Source: Pseudoluteimonas sp044226035 (GTDB lineage: Bacteria > Pseudomonadota > Gammaproteobacteria > Xanthomonadales > Xanthomonadaceae). Taken from it: a DNA stretch of 37,511 bases. The DNA lies in assembly GCA_044226035.1 (NCBI GenBank), contig JBGAHT010000022.1:1-37511 (forward strand). The letters run 5' to 3'. The notes under the pieces are model-generated. The model was not told the DNA's origin and made no database searches. It saw only the letters and a list, made by a program, of their open reading frames with translations. A program made the position numbers and the translations under genes. Position 1 is the first letter of the stretch. Each line of letters opens with the position of its first letter. Of this stretch, positions 16,140-23,018 are shown one piece after another.

Positions 16140-16325
16140 ATGACTTCCGCATCCCCGCAAGACAACTTCCGCCAGAGCGAACTCGACAAGTTCGACGAGC
16201 TCGCGCAGCGCTGGTGGGGCGAGGCGGCGCGTTCGCGAACCACTGGTTCGCGCGACGCCGAGCGCCTGCGCATGGATGCGCAGGCCGGCGCCATGCGCCA
16301 TGGATGGCTCGGAGCAACCGCATGA
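16140..16325 (+). pseudogene. Duplicated ubiG 5' fragment fused to a palindromic element (61-codon upstream ORF)
   Basis: ATG 16140 opens a frame whose first 26 codons look like a ubiG start (M-T-S-A-S-P-Q-D-N-F-R-Q-S-E-L-D-K-F-D); after R-W-W it runs into repeat-derived sequence and stops at 16323-16325. The stop overlaps the ATG of full-length ubiG as ATGA. The 56 bp at 16163-16218 are an exact copy of 16339-16394. The fragment cannot make a methyltransferase. It may be a relic of the element insertion, or a translated leader that couples to ubiG. Confidence 0.7.
16163..16218 (+). repeat. Direct repeat, copy 1 (ubiG codons)
   Basis: A 56-bp segment from CAACTTCC to CTGGTGGG, identical to 16339-16394. 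The copies are offset by 176 bp, which is not a multiple of three, so they lie in different frames. Confidence 0.95.
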
Positions 16326-16338
16326 ACGCGACGCCAAG
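16219..16338. repeat. Tandem-palindrome element inserted at the ubiG start
   Basis: Between the two ubiG repeats lie three perfect short palindromes: 16234-16252 (CGCGAACCA arms), 16264-16285 (GCCTGCGCAT arms around GG) and 16297-16308 (GCCAT arms around GG). This resembles repeat DNA often found inside Lysobacter and Luteimonas genes. The element supplies the current ubiG ATG at 16322. Confidence 0.75.
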
Positions 16339-17044
16339 CAACTTCCGCCAGAGCGAACTCGACAAGTTCGACGAGCTCGCGCAGCGCTGGTGGGATCCGA
16401 ACGGCCCGCAGAAGGCCCTGCACGCGCTCAATCCCGCGCGCCTGGGCTACATCGCCGGACGCGCGACCCTGCGCGACGCCGCGGTGCTCGACGTCGGCTG
16501 CGGCGCGGGCCTGCTGAGCGAGGCGCTGGCGCAGGCCGGCGCGCGCGTCACCGCCATCGACCTGGCGCCGAACCTGCTCAAGGTCGCGCGCCTGCACGGG
16601 CTCGAACGCGCCCTTGAAGAGCCGGGGGTGAAGGTCGATTACCGCGAATCTTCGGTCGAGGCGCTCGCGCTCGAAACGCCGGCGGCGTTCGACGTCGTCG
16701 CCTGCATGGAAATGCTCGAACACGTGCCCGAACCGGCGTCGGTGATCGAGGCCTGCGCGACGTTGCTCAAGCCGGGCGGGCGCCTGTTCCTGTCGACCTT
16801 GAACCGCACGCCGGCGGCGTTCGCGGTGGCCATCGTCGGCGCGGAATATCTCGCGCGGCTGCTGCCCAAGGGCACGCACCAGTACCGCGATTTCATCAAG
16901 CCCTCCGAACTCGCCGCCTGGCTGCGCGAAGCGGGGCTGGAACTCGAGGACGTCAGCGGGCTCGCCTACGAACCCTGGCGCAACAGCGCGAGGATCGTGT
17001 CGCGCACCGACGTGAACTACCTCGCCTGTGCGGTGAAGCCGTGA
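16322..17044 (+). CDS. ubiG: Ubiquinone biosynthesis O-methyltransferase
   Basis: A 240-residue class I SAM methyltransferase that carries out both O-methylations in ubiquinone synthesis. It opens N-F-R-Q-S-E-L-D-K-F-D-E-L-A-Q-R-W-W, the UbiG N-terminus, followed by SAM motif I (V-L-D-V-G-C-G-A-G-L-L-S), A-I-D-L-A, and the UbiG signature M-E-M-L-E-H-V-P-E-P. Length equals the family norm. Its first codons are also present 176 bp upstream as a fragment. The start at 16322 sits within ATGA, overlapping the stop of that fragment; the usual Shine-Dalgarno is poor (CGGAGC 8-13 bp upstream). The gene end overlaps gph as GTGA. Confidence 0.95.
   Translation: MNATPSNFRQSELDKFDELAQRWWDPNGPQKALHALNPARLGYIAGRATLRDAAVLDVGCGAGLLSEALAQAGARVTAIDLAPNLLKVARLHGLERALEEPGVKVDYRESSVEALALETPAAFDVVACMEMLEHVPEPASVIEACATLLKPGGRLFLSTLNRTPAAFAVAIVGAEYLARLLPKGTHQYRDFIKPSELAAWLREAGLELEDVSGLAYEPWRNSARIVSRTDVNYLACAVKP
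16339..16394 (+). repeat. Direct repeat, copy 2 (inside ubiG)
   Basis: Exact 56-bp copy of 16163-16218, here in frame within the functional gene (codons 6 to 25). Confidence 0.95.
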
Positions 17045-17814
17045 GCGGGCGGGATTCGGGATTGGGGATGACCAGCCATTCGGCTGTTGAAGGCGGGGAT
17101 CCGGAAAAACAGGCGTCCGCGTTCGACGAATCACGAATCCCGAACCACGAATCCCCGCGTTTCCCCAAACTCGCGCTGTTCGACCTCGACGGCACGCTGC
17201 TCGACAGCGCACCGGACATGGTCGCCACTGTGAACCGCATGCGCGCCGCGCGCGGGCGCGGGCCGATGCCGCTGGCGGAACTGCGCCCGCACGTGTCCCG
17301 GGGTTCGCGCGCGATGAGCGCGGCCGCGTTCCCCGAACTCGGCGGCGACGTGCCGCAGGACATGATCCGCGAGTTCCTCGACACCTACGAAGCCGAACTC
17401 GGCAAGCACGGCCTGCCGTTCGACGGCGTGCCCGAATTGCTGGACGCGCTGGAAGCGGCCGGCAGCCGCTGGGGCATCGTCACCAACAAGCCGGAATACC
17501 TCGCCAGGCAGGTGCTGCCGCTGCTCGGCTGGGACGCGCGCTGCGCCGTGCTCGTCGGCGGCGACAGCCTGCCCGAGCGCAAGCCGCACCCGCTGCCGCT
17601 GCTGCACGCGGCGCAGACGCTGGGCGTCGGCATCGCCGATTGCGCCTACGTCGGCGACGACCTGCGCGACATCGAGGCCGCGCGCGCGGCCGGCATGCGC
17701 TCGGTGGTGGCGCTGTGGGGCTACCGCCTGCCCGGGGAGCGGCCGGCGGAGTGGGGCGGCGACGCGCTGGCGGAAGTGGCGGCGGACCTGCTCGATCCGT
17801 TACGGTGGCCGTGA
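17041..17814 (+). CDS. gph: HAD phosphatase Gph/MupP (phosphoglycolate or MurNAc-6-phosphate phosphatase)
   Basis: The HAD core starts at about residue 42: L-A-L-F-D-L-D-G-T-L-L-D-S (nucleophile and acid Asp), V-T-N-K-P (motif II), E-R-K-P-H-P-L-P (motif III Lys) and Y-V-G-D-D-L-R-D-I-E-A-A (motif IV). A helical cap lies between. The position right after ubiG matches MupP of Pseudomonas, which dephosphorylates MurNAc-6-phosphate in peptidoglycan recycling, so MupP is as likely as phosphoglycolate phosphatase. The first 40 or so codons are encoded by a repeat element (17050-17157); no start codon exists between it and the HAD core. Translation must begin at GTG 17041 (overlapping the ubiG stop) or ATG 17068. 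The stop overlaps the next gene. Confidence 0.88.
   Translation: MSGRDSGLGMTSHSAVEGGDPEKQASAFDESRIPNHESPRFPKLALFDLDGTLLDSAPDMVATVNRMRAARGRGPMPLAELRPHVSRGSRAMSAAAFPELGGDVPQDMIREFLDTYEAELGKHGLPFDGVPELLDALEAAGSRWGIVTNKPEYLARQVLPLLGWDARCAVLVGGDSLPERKPHPLPLLHAAQTLGVGIADCAYVGDDLRDIEAARAAGMRSVVALWGYRLPGERPAEWGGDALAEVAADLLDPLRWP
17050..17157. repeat. Repeat element encoding the gph N-terminus (GGGATTCGGGATTGGGGA type)
   Basis: The left arm CGGGATTCGGGATTGGGG is answered at the right by GAATCCCGAACCACGAATCC, an imperfect reverse complement. Inside lies the 16-bp CCAGCCATTCGGCTGT also found at 6373-6388. A related half-element is at 24225-24250. Confidence 0.75.
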
Positions 17815-18536
17815 TGGAGATCGAAGCCGCCCCCGCGGAGTTCATCGCCAAGTGGCGCGAACACTGGCCGGAATGGTCGGTGGCGGAGGCGTTCGTCCCC
17901 GAGGAACAGCGCGAGGTGGCCTCGGCGTGGTTCGCCCTGCGCCATGAGCTGACCGAAGCCACCTGGGCCGGGGAAGACCCGCGCCCGGGCGAGGCCAAGC
18001 TGGCCTGGTGGCGGGAGGAATTGCAGGGCTGGGCCAAGGGCGCGCGCCGGCATCCGCTCGGCAGCGTGCTGCAGAGGCAGCCGGTGCCGTGGATCCTGCT
18101 GGCGGATTCGATCCCGGCGCTGTTCGCGAGCCGCGGCTCGGCGCCCGATCCGGACCAGGCGGCGATCCGGCTGGAGCCCTTCGCCGAGGGCGTGGCCAGC
18201 GTCGGCGTCACCCTGTTCGCCGATGCCGCGCTGCCCCCGCCCTTGCCGCCGCCGCCGCGCAGCGTGGTGTGCGGGTTGCTGGCCGAACGCCTGTTGCGCC
18301 AGGGCGAGGCCGCGGTGCCGGATTCGATCCGCGCCGAGGCCGGCGACGAAGCGGTCCGGGTCTGGGCCACGCGCCTGCTGCAGCGCTGGGCCCCGCCGCA
18401 CCACGGTTCGCTGCCCGGGCGCCTGCAGGCCCTGCTGGTGCGCGAACGGCTGCAGGCCTGCGCCGATGGCCGTTCGCCGACATCGTGGTCGCGGCTGACC
18501 TTGCCGTGGCGCTGCCGCGTCATCGCCCGCAGCTGA
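17814..18536 (+). CDS. Squalene/phytoene synthase family-like protein, lacking the usual Asp motifs
   Basis: A 240-residue protein whose segment E-A-K-L-A-W-W-R-E-E-L-Q-G-W-A-K-G and following R-H-P-L-G-S-V-L match the W-W-R-x-E-L helix of squalene/phytoene synthase-like proteins. The helix that should carry the first Asp-rich motif reads F-A-L-R-H-E-L-T-E-A-T-W and has no DxxxD, and no second motif is visible, so prenyl condensation activity is unlikely. It is shorter than true synthases (about 280-300). ATG 17814 overlaps the gph stop (TGATG); GTG 17811 is an alternative. Coupled to ubiG-gph, it may serve isoprenoid-linked metabolism, but this is only context. Confidence 0.6.
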   Translation: MEIEAAPAEFIAKWREHWPEWSVAEAFVPEEQREVASAWFALRHELTEATWAGEDPRPGEAKLAWWREELQGWAKGARRHPLGSVLQRQPVPWILLADSIPALFASRGSAPDPDQAAIRLEPFAEGVASVGVTLFADAALPPPLPPPPRSVVCGLLAERLLRQGEAAVPDSIRAEAGDEAVRVWATRLLQRWAPPHHGSLPGRLQALLVRERLQACADGRSPTSWSRLTLPWRCRVIARS

Positions 18537-18571
18537 ACGCACCGTTCCGCGGGTGTTCGCGCCCGCACCGG

Positions 18572-18577
18572 TAGAAT
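18572..18577 (+). promoter_or_regulatory. Candidate -10 hexamer for folE2 (leaderless type)
   Basis: TAGAAT lies 7 bp before ATG 18585, and an alternative ATG at 18576 overlaps the box itself. No Shine-Dalgarno is present in between. This favours 18585 as start and a leaderless or near-leaderless mRNA. Confidence 0.45.
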
Positions 18578-18584
18578 GCCGCGC

Positions 18585-19505
18585 ATGCCGAACCGCCATC
18601 CCAACCCGCTGCCCGATGTCGCCGGCGACGCCGTCGCGCTCGCGCGCCCGCTGGACTGGGTGGGCATGGACCATATCGCGCTGCCGGTGCGGATCCCGGA
18701 CGGGCAGGGCGGCCAGCTGCAGGTCGCGGCCGACATCGACGTCGCCGTGAACCTCGGCCGCGCCGACGCGCGCGGCATCCACATGTCGCGGCTGTACCTG
18801 CAACTGCAGGACGGGCTCGCGCGCGAGGCGATCACCCCCGCCGGCCTGCGCCACCTGCTGCAGGAGGGCATCGCCTCGCAGCAGGGGCTGGCCACGCAGG
18901 CGCGGCTGCGCATCCGTTACGACGCGCTGCTGCAACGCGCCGCGCTGGAAAGCGGCCATTCCGGCTGGAAGCGCTATCCGGTGGACGTCGAAGCCACGCT
19001 CGCCGACGGGCATTTGCGCATCGCGCTGGCGTTCGAAGTCGAATACTCCAGCACGTGTCCCGCGTCCGCCGCGCTGTCGCGGCAGGCGAACGCCGAACGC
19101 TTCGCCGAGGATTTCGCCGCCGCGCGCCCGCTGTCGGTCGGCGTGGTGCGCGATTGGCTCGCTTCCGATCGCGGCCTGGCCGCGACTCCGCACGCGCAGC
19201 GCAGCCGCGCGCAGGTGCGAGTCGAGTTGAAGCCGCAGTTCGACGAGTTGCCGTTGGTCGCGCTGGTGGATGCGCTGGAAGCGGCGCTGGCGACGCCGGT
19301 GCAGACCGCGGTGAAGCGCGAGGACGAACAGGCCTTCGCGCGGTTGAATGCCGAGAACCTGATGTTCTGCGAGGACGCCGCGCGCCGCGTGGCTGCGGTG
19401 CTCGCCAGCGATCCGCGCGTGGAGCGCTATGACGCGACGGTGTCGCATTTCGAAAGCCTGCACCCGCACGATGCGGTGGCGCGGGTGAGTGGCGTCAACG
19501 CCTGA
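18585..19505 (+). CDS. folE2: GTP cyclohydrolase FolE2 (type IB)
   Basis: A 306-residue enzyme of the COG1469 family that makes dihydroneopterin triphosphate from GTP for folate synthesis, replacing the zinc-dependent FolE. Family marks are R-G-I-H-M-S-R-L near residue 60, Y-S-S-T-C-P-A-S with the active-site Cys, the Q-R-S-R-A stretch and E-N-L-M-F-C-E-D, where most relatives read E-N-P-x-F-x-E-D. FolE2 enzymes use metals other than zinc and in some bacteria are induced by Zur under zinc starvation; no Zur box was recognised here. Start 18585 was chosen because the upstream ATG overlaps a -10-like box. The gene stands alone and ends at a repeat-rich convergent gap. Confidence 0.92.
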   Translation: MPNRHPNPLPDVAGDAVALARPLDWVGMDHIALPVRIPDGQGGQLQVAADIDVAVNLGRADARGIHMSRLYLQLQDGLAREAITPAGLRHLLQEGIASQQGLATQARLRIRYDALLQRAALESGHSGWKRYPVDVEATLADGHLRIALAFEVEYSSTCPASAALSRQANAERFAEDFAAARPLSVGVVRDWLASDRGLAATPHAQRSRAQVRVELKPQFDELPLVALVDALEAALATPVQTAVKREDEQAFARLNAENLMFCEDAARRVAAVLASDPRVERYDATVSHFESLHPHDAVARVSGVNA

Positions 19506-19531
19506 GAGCCGTCATCGAACGACCCTCAAGT

Positions 19532-19617
19532 CGTCATTCCCGCGAAAGCGGGAATCCAACCGTTGGCTTTTATTAGGTAGATCAAAAAACGAGATTCCCG
19601 CTTTCGCGGGAATGACG
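19532..19617. repeat. REP-like inverted repeat, GTCATTCCCGCGAAAGCGGGAAT type
   Basis: Two facing arms: CGTCATTCCCGCGAAAGCGG at the left and CCGCTTTCGCGGGAATGACG at the right, separated by AT-rich DNA. Each arm is itself a hairpin. Same family as 14590-14686. It sits in the convergent gap after folE2. Confidence 0.9.
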
Positions 19618-19674
19618 GGCAAAAGCGTCAGAAACGGAAAGCCCCGGGTGCTTCGTTTCCAGGGCTGCGCTTTG

Positions 19675-19745
19675 CTGTAGGAGCGGCTTCAGCCAGGACT
19701 GTGCTGATCACGTTGCGTGATTGTTGGGATTTCATCCTGGCCTAC
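19675..19745. repeat. Palindromic element CTGTAGGAGCGGCTTCAGCC, second copy
   Basis: Starts with the 20 bp shared with 16049-16068 and ends with TCATCCTGGCCTAC, which pairs with the opening GTAGG and the inner CCAGGA. It abuts the stop codon of the secreted-protein gene at 19742. Confidence 0.8.
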
Positions 19746-20212
19746 GGGCTTGGACATGTGACCGGCTGCAATTTCACTTCGTAAGTGTCCGGCTTGGTCC
19801 CTGGCAGCATGGGGCCATCTGAGTGATTTTCCGCGGTGCCTTCGTAACCACCCATGGATTCGGATAGGGAAATCCGAATACTGTCTAACCCGCTTCCAAT
19901 CGCGATGATGAGTCGGTCGCGATCGAACATCCAGAAACTGTCACCGAACTCCCCTTTGAAATAGGTTTTGTCCGGGCCTTCGACCCAATCGAGCGCCTTC
20001 GCTGACTTTCGTTGCTTGAGGCCTTCTGCTGGATCATCTAGCAAGATCAGTATGCGTGGAAATCGCAACCATTTTGTCTTGGGCGCGTTGTTGGTGATGG
20101 TTGAATAGCATGATTTCTCGGCGAATGCAGGGAAAGGAGTTCCTGCAAGCAATGCAATGAAGACGATTGCAGCCCGCAACGGAACCAATCTGTGCTCCAA
20201 ATTGCTGCACAT
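19742..20212 (-). CDS. Hypothetical secreted protein, low GC
   Basis: I do not recognise a family. The 156-residue product has a signal peptide (hydrophobic A-A-I-V-F-I-A-L-L-A-G, cleavage likely after A-F-A near residue 31). The mature part holds two Cys, one near each end (K-S-C-Y-S and V-T-C-P-S-P), which could form a disulfide. Composition is clearly lower in GC than the neighbours, with a mixed, ordinary protein sequence (W-F-R-type strands, several D/E), not low complexity. Its ATG overlaps the stop of the M23 peptidase gene (TGATG), so the two are probably translated together; a periplasmic role next to the cell-wall enzyme is inference. Confidence 0.65.
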   Translation of the reverse strand: MCSNLEHRLVPLRAAIVFIALLAGTPFPAFAEKSCYSTITNNAPKTKWLRFPRILILLDDPAEGLKQRKSAKALDWVEGPDKTYFKGEFGDSFWMFDRDRLIIAIGSGLDSIRISLSESMGGYEGTAENHSDGPMLPGTKPDTYEVKLQPVTCPSP

Positions 20213-21066
20213 CACTTCCCGCGCTCCAACACCAGCAACGGATCGATCCGCACGTCGAACCAGCTCATGCCCCAGTGCAAATGCGGACCGGTCGCGCGGC
20301 CGGTCATGCCCACGGCGCCGATGACGTCGCCCTGTTTCACCACGTCTCCCACCTTCACGTCGATGCGCGACAGGTGCAGGAAATTGCTGCTGATGCCGTG
20401 GCCGTGGTCGAGCAGCACGGTGCCGCCGGTGAGGTAGAGGTCGGGCGCGACGAAGGTGATCACGCCATCGGCGGGCGCGCGCACCGGCGTGCCCTTGGGT
20501 GCGGCGATGTCCATGCCCGAATGCGGCGATTTCGGCGTGCCGTTGTACACGCGCTGGTTGCCGAAACGCCCGCTGATGCGGCCCTGCACCGGCCACTGGA
20601 AGGTTTCCGCGAAATCCTCGCGCGGGTCGTCGCGTTCGCGCGCGGCCGCGACCTGCGCCTGCTCGCGCTCGATGCGCGCGGCGATGTCCGGCGGCGGGTT
20701 CACCGTCTTCGGCGGCACGCCACGGATGTTCTCGATCGGCCAGTCGCGCGGGGTCACGGCGATGCTGTGCTCGATCCAGCCGGTCGCGGGCTGCTTGATC
20801 TTCACCACCAGCGGGCCCTTCTCGTCGCGGCCGACGCCGAACACGAAATCGCCATCCGGCGCGACGGAAAGCGTGCGTCCGCCGACTTCGACGATCGCGG
20901 CCGGGTGGGTGTTGCCGACCACCATCGCGCCCTGCGACACGGACGTCGGCAGGCGCGTCGCGCGGGCGGGAATCGCGCCGCCGCCCCCGACCATCGGCGT
21001 CGATGGCGACGGTGCGGGCGTTTGCGCGAGGGCGGTGCATGCGACGAGGAATAGCGTCATCGTCAT
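20212..21066 (-). CDS. M23 family peptidase (LytM-type), exported
   Basis: A 284-residue protein with an N-terminal signal peptide (M-T-M-T-L-F-L-V-A-C-T-A-L-A-Q), a proline-rich linker, a beta-rich region (about 40-130) and a C-terminal M23 domain. The zinc motifs are H-S-G-M-D-I-A (HxxxD) and G-P-H-L-H-W-G (HxH), both complete, with G-R-F-G-N-Q-R at the domain start. M23 enzymes are glycyl-glycine or DD-endopeptidases that cut peptidoglycan cross-links. The ATG at 21066 lies next to a repeat cluster that separates it from dihydroorotase. The stop overlaps the following small secreted-protein gene. Confidence 0.9.
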   Translation of the reverse strand: MTMTLFLVACTALAQTPAPSPSTPMVGGGGAIPARATRLPTSVSQGAMVVGNTHPAAIVEVGGRTLSVAPDGDFVFGVGRDEKGPLVVKIKQPATGWIEHSIAVTPRDWPIENIRGVPPKTVNPPPDIAARIEREQAQVAAARERDDPREDFAETFQWPVQGRISGRFGNQRVYNGTPKSPHSGMDIAAPKGTPVRAPADGVITFVAPDLYLTGGTVLLDHGHGISSNFLHLSRIDVKVGDVVKQGDVIGAVGMTGRATGPHLHWGMSWFDVRIDPLLVLERGK

Positions 21067-21088
21067 GCCTGCGAAGGCCTTGGCTTTT

Positions 21089-21195
21089 CCCCTCTCCCCC
21101 TGTGGGAGAGGGTGGCGCGTAGCGCCGGGAGAGGGGAAAACGCAGGCCCCCTCTCCTGTCCCTTCGGGACATCCTCTCCCACGAGGGGAGAGGAA
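21089..21195. repeat. Palindromic repeat cluster (family CCCTCTCCC), copy near M23 gene
   Basis: Contains the 33-bp block 21104-21136, an exact reverse complement of 7893-7925, plus a second hairpin CCTCTCCTGTCCCTTCGGGA with its partner. It fills most of the 155-bp gap between dihydroorotase and the M23 gene. Confidence 0.85.
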
Positions 21196-21221
21196 AACGC
21201 AAGAGCGGGAGCGCAAACCCC

Positions 21222-22568
21222 TCACCGCGCGAACGCCAGCCGCAAACCGGCCGGTTCGCCGACCAGCTTGCCGCCGTCCCACGCGAGCTGGCCGTTCACC
21301 CAGGTCGAGGCGATGCGCGAATGGAAGGTCGTGCCTTCGAACGGCGACCACGCGCACTTCGACAGCACGTCCTCGCGTCGCACCGTGAACGGCGTGTCGT
21401 CGATCAGCACGAGGTCGGCGAAATTGCCTTCGCGCAGGAAGCCGCGTTCGGCCACGTCGAACAGCTGCGCCGGGGCGTGCGCGAATTTTTGCACGACCTG
21501 CGCGGTGCTGAGCTTGCCTTCGTGCACCAGTTCCAGCGCGGCGACCAGCGCGTACTGCACCAGCGGCAGGCCGCTCGGCGCCTGCGCGTAGGGCTTCGAC
21601 TTCTCCTCCAGCGTGTGCGGCGCGTGGTCGGTGGCGAGGATGTCGATCACGTCGTCGGCGAGCGCGGCGATCAGCGCCTCGCGGTCGGAGGCGTCCTTGA
21701 TCGCCGGGTTGCACTTGATCAGGTTGCCGAGTCGCGCGTAGTCGCCGCGGTCGAAGCGCAGGAAATGCACGCAGGTCTCGGCGGTGATGCGCTTGCGGCT
21801 GCCGTCCGCGCGGATCAGCGGCCCGCGTTCGAACAGCGCCAGCTCGTCCGCGGTCGAGATGTGCAGCACGTGCAGGCGCGAATCGTGCCGGCGCGCCAGC
21901 GAGATCGCCAGCCGCGTGGACTTGATGCAGGCCTCGCGCGAACGGATGTCCGGGTGGCATTCGACCGGGATGTCGTCGCCGTACTTCGCCTGGAACGCGG
22001 CGAGTGTGGCGTCGATGGTCGGCGTGTCCTCGCAATGGGTGATGATGGTCACCGGCGATTCGCGGAAGATGCCGTCGAGCACCTGCGGATCGTCGACCAG
22101 CATGTTGCCAGTGGAGGCGCCCATGAACACCTTCACCCCCGGCGTGGCGCGCGGGTCGATGGCGCGGATCGCGTCGAGGTTGTCGTTCGAGGCGCCCATG
22201 TAGAAGCCGTAGTTGGCGCGCGATCGCCCGGCGGCGCGGCGGTACTTGTCCTCCAGCGCGCCCGCGTCCAGCGTCGGCGGGCGGGTATTGGGCATGTCCA
22301 TGAAGCTGGTCAGGCCGCCGGCGACCGCAGCCGCGGATTCGCTGGCGATGTCGGCCTTGTATTCCATGCCCGGTTCGCGGAAGTGCACCTGGTCGTCGAT
22401 CATGCCGGGCAGCAGGCGACGGCCGTTCGCGTCGATCACCGTCTCGCCGTCGCGCGCGGACAGCCCGCCGCCGATTTCGGCGATGCGCGTGCCGGAGATC
22501 CGCAGGTCGGCGTCGAATTCGCGGCCCTCGTTCACGAGCCGCGCGTTGACGATCAGGGTGTCTGGCAT
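21222..22568 (-). CDS. pyrC: Dihydroorotase (amidohydrolase, class I type)
   Basis: A 448-residue amidohydrolase with the metal motif G-M-I-D-D-Q-V-H-F-R-E-P-G, where the D-x-H-x-H site is present in the variant D-Q-V-H-F-R, then a T-N-P-like segment (D-M-P-N-T-R-P-P), a carboxylated Lys candidate in G-V-K-V-F-M-G, the metal His in T-H-C-E and H-V-L-H-I-S-T, and the final Asp in A-T-D-H-A-P-H. It makes dihydroorotate in pyrimidine synthesis. D-H-A-P-H-T and the length mark the long bacterial type, unlike the shorter E. coli PyrC. A Shine-Dalgarno GGAGA lies 6 bp from the ATG. It follows yidD by 100 bp. Confidence 0.9.
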   Translation of the reverse strand: MPDTLIVNARLVNEGREFDADLRISGTRIAEIGGGLSARDGETVIDANGRRLLPGMIDDQVHFREPGMEYKADIASESAAAVAGGLTSFMDMPNTRPPTLDAGALEDKYRRAAGRSRANYGFYMGASNDNLDAIRAIDPRATPGVKVFMGASTGNMLVDDPQVLDGIFRESPVTIITHCEDTPTIDATLAAFQAKYGDDIPVECHPDIRSREACIKSTRLAISLARRHDSRLHVLHISTADELALFERGPLIRADGSRKRITAETCVHFLRFDRGDYARLGNLIKCNPAIKDASDREALIAALADDVIDILATDHAPHTLEEKSKPYAQAPSGLPLVQYALVAALELVHEGKLSTAQVVQKFAHAPAQLFDVAERGFLREGNFADLVLIDDTPFTVRREDVLSKCAWSPFEGTTFHSRIASTWVNGQLAWDGGKLVGEPAGLRLAFAR

Positions 22569-22668
22569 CGGTGGTCTCCGGAGGATGGGGCGAGGCGCCT
22601 GCCTTCTCGCGCAAGCGGGAGGGAGGAAGCGGGCGCGGTGCGGGAATCGCTTCGTTTCGGTCGCGGCA

Positions 22669-22911
22669 TCATCGGGCCTGCGGCTTCCGTTCGGCAGCGC
22701 ATGGAACCGGATCGTGTCCGCCGGGATTGAGCGGATGGCAACGGCCGATGCGACGCAGCGCCAGCCAGCCGCCGCGCCACGCGCCGAAGCGTTCGACCGC
22801 CGTCATCGCATATTCCGAGCAACTCGGCGTGAATCGGCAACGCGGCCCCAGCAGCGGGCTGATCCAGCGCTTGTAGCCGCGCAACAATCGGATGAGGATG
22901 CGTTCGATCAC
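22669..22911 (-). CDS. yidD: Membrane protein insertion efficiency factor YidD
   Basis: An 80-residue protein with the family blocks R-G-Y-K-R-W-I-S-P-L-L-G-P-R-C-R-F-T-P-S-C-S-E-Y-A and R-C-H-P-L-N-P-G-G-H-D-P-V-P. Three conserved Cys are present. YidD is a small amphipathic membrane-associated protein that helps YidC insert inner-membrane proteins. GTG 22911 is preferred: the upstream ATG at 22995 would add 28 residues not seen in the family and would run through the dksA promoter. Normally yidD lies between rnpA and yidC; here it is separate and heads the pyrC-M23 gene string. Confidence 0.92.
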   Translation of the reverse strand: MIERILIRLLRGYKRWISPLLGPRCRFTPSCSEYAMTAVERFGAWRGGWLALRRIGRCHPLNPGGHDPVPCAAERKPQAR

Positions 22912-22946
22912 GGGGTTCGCACGCGGTCGCGCGCAGGCTTGCGCGG

Positions 22947-22975
22947 TTGCCGCTGTAGTCCCGGCAGGGTATAAC
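22947..22975 (+). promoter_or_regulatory. Sigma-70 type promoter of dksA
   Basis: TTGCCG at 22947-22952 and TATAAC at 22970-22975 are separated by 17 bp, the best promoter match in the window, 43 bp before the dksA GTG. It lies in the divergent gap with yidD. Confidence 0.6.
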
Positions 22976-23018
22976 AGCGCGCTTTCCCGGCTCAAGGGAA
23001 CCAGAGGAACACCAGCAA

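Noticed and set aside
16044..16321. Small RNA in the mtaD-ubiG gap
   Set aside because: The hairpins there are explained by repeat elements and there is no promoter plus terminator pair.
22569..22668. Possible attenuator or PyrR-type control region before dihydroorotase
   Set aside because: The 100 bp contain only a weak GC-rich inverted stretch (CTCGCGCAAGCGGGAG) and a Shine-Dalgarno; no leader peptide or terminator/antiterminator pair is visible.
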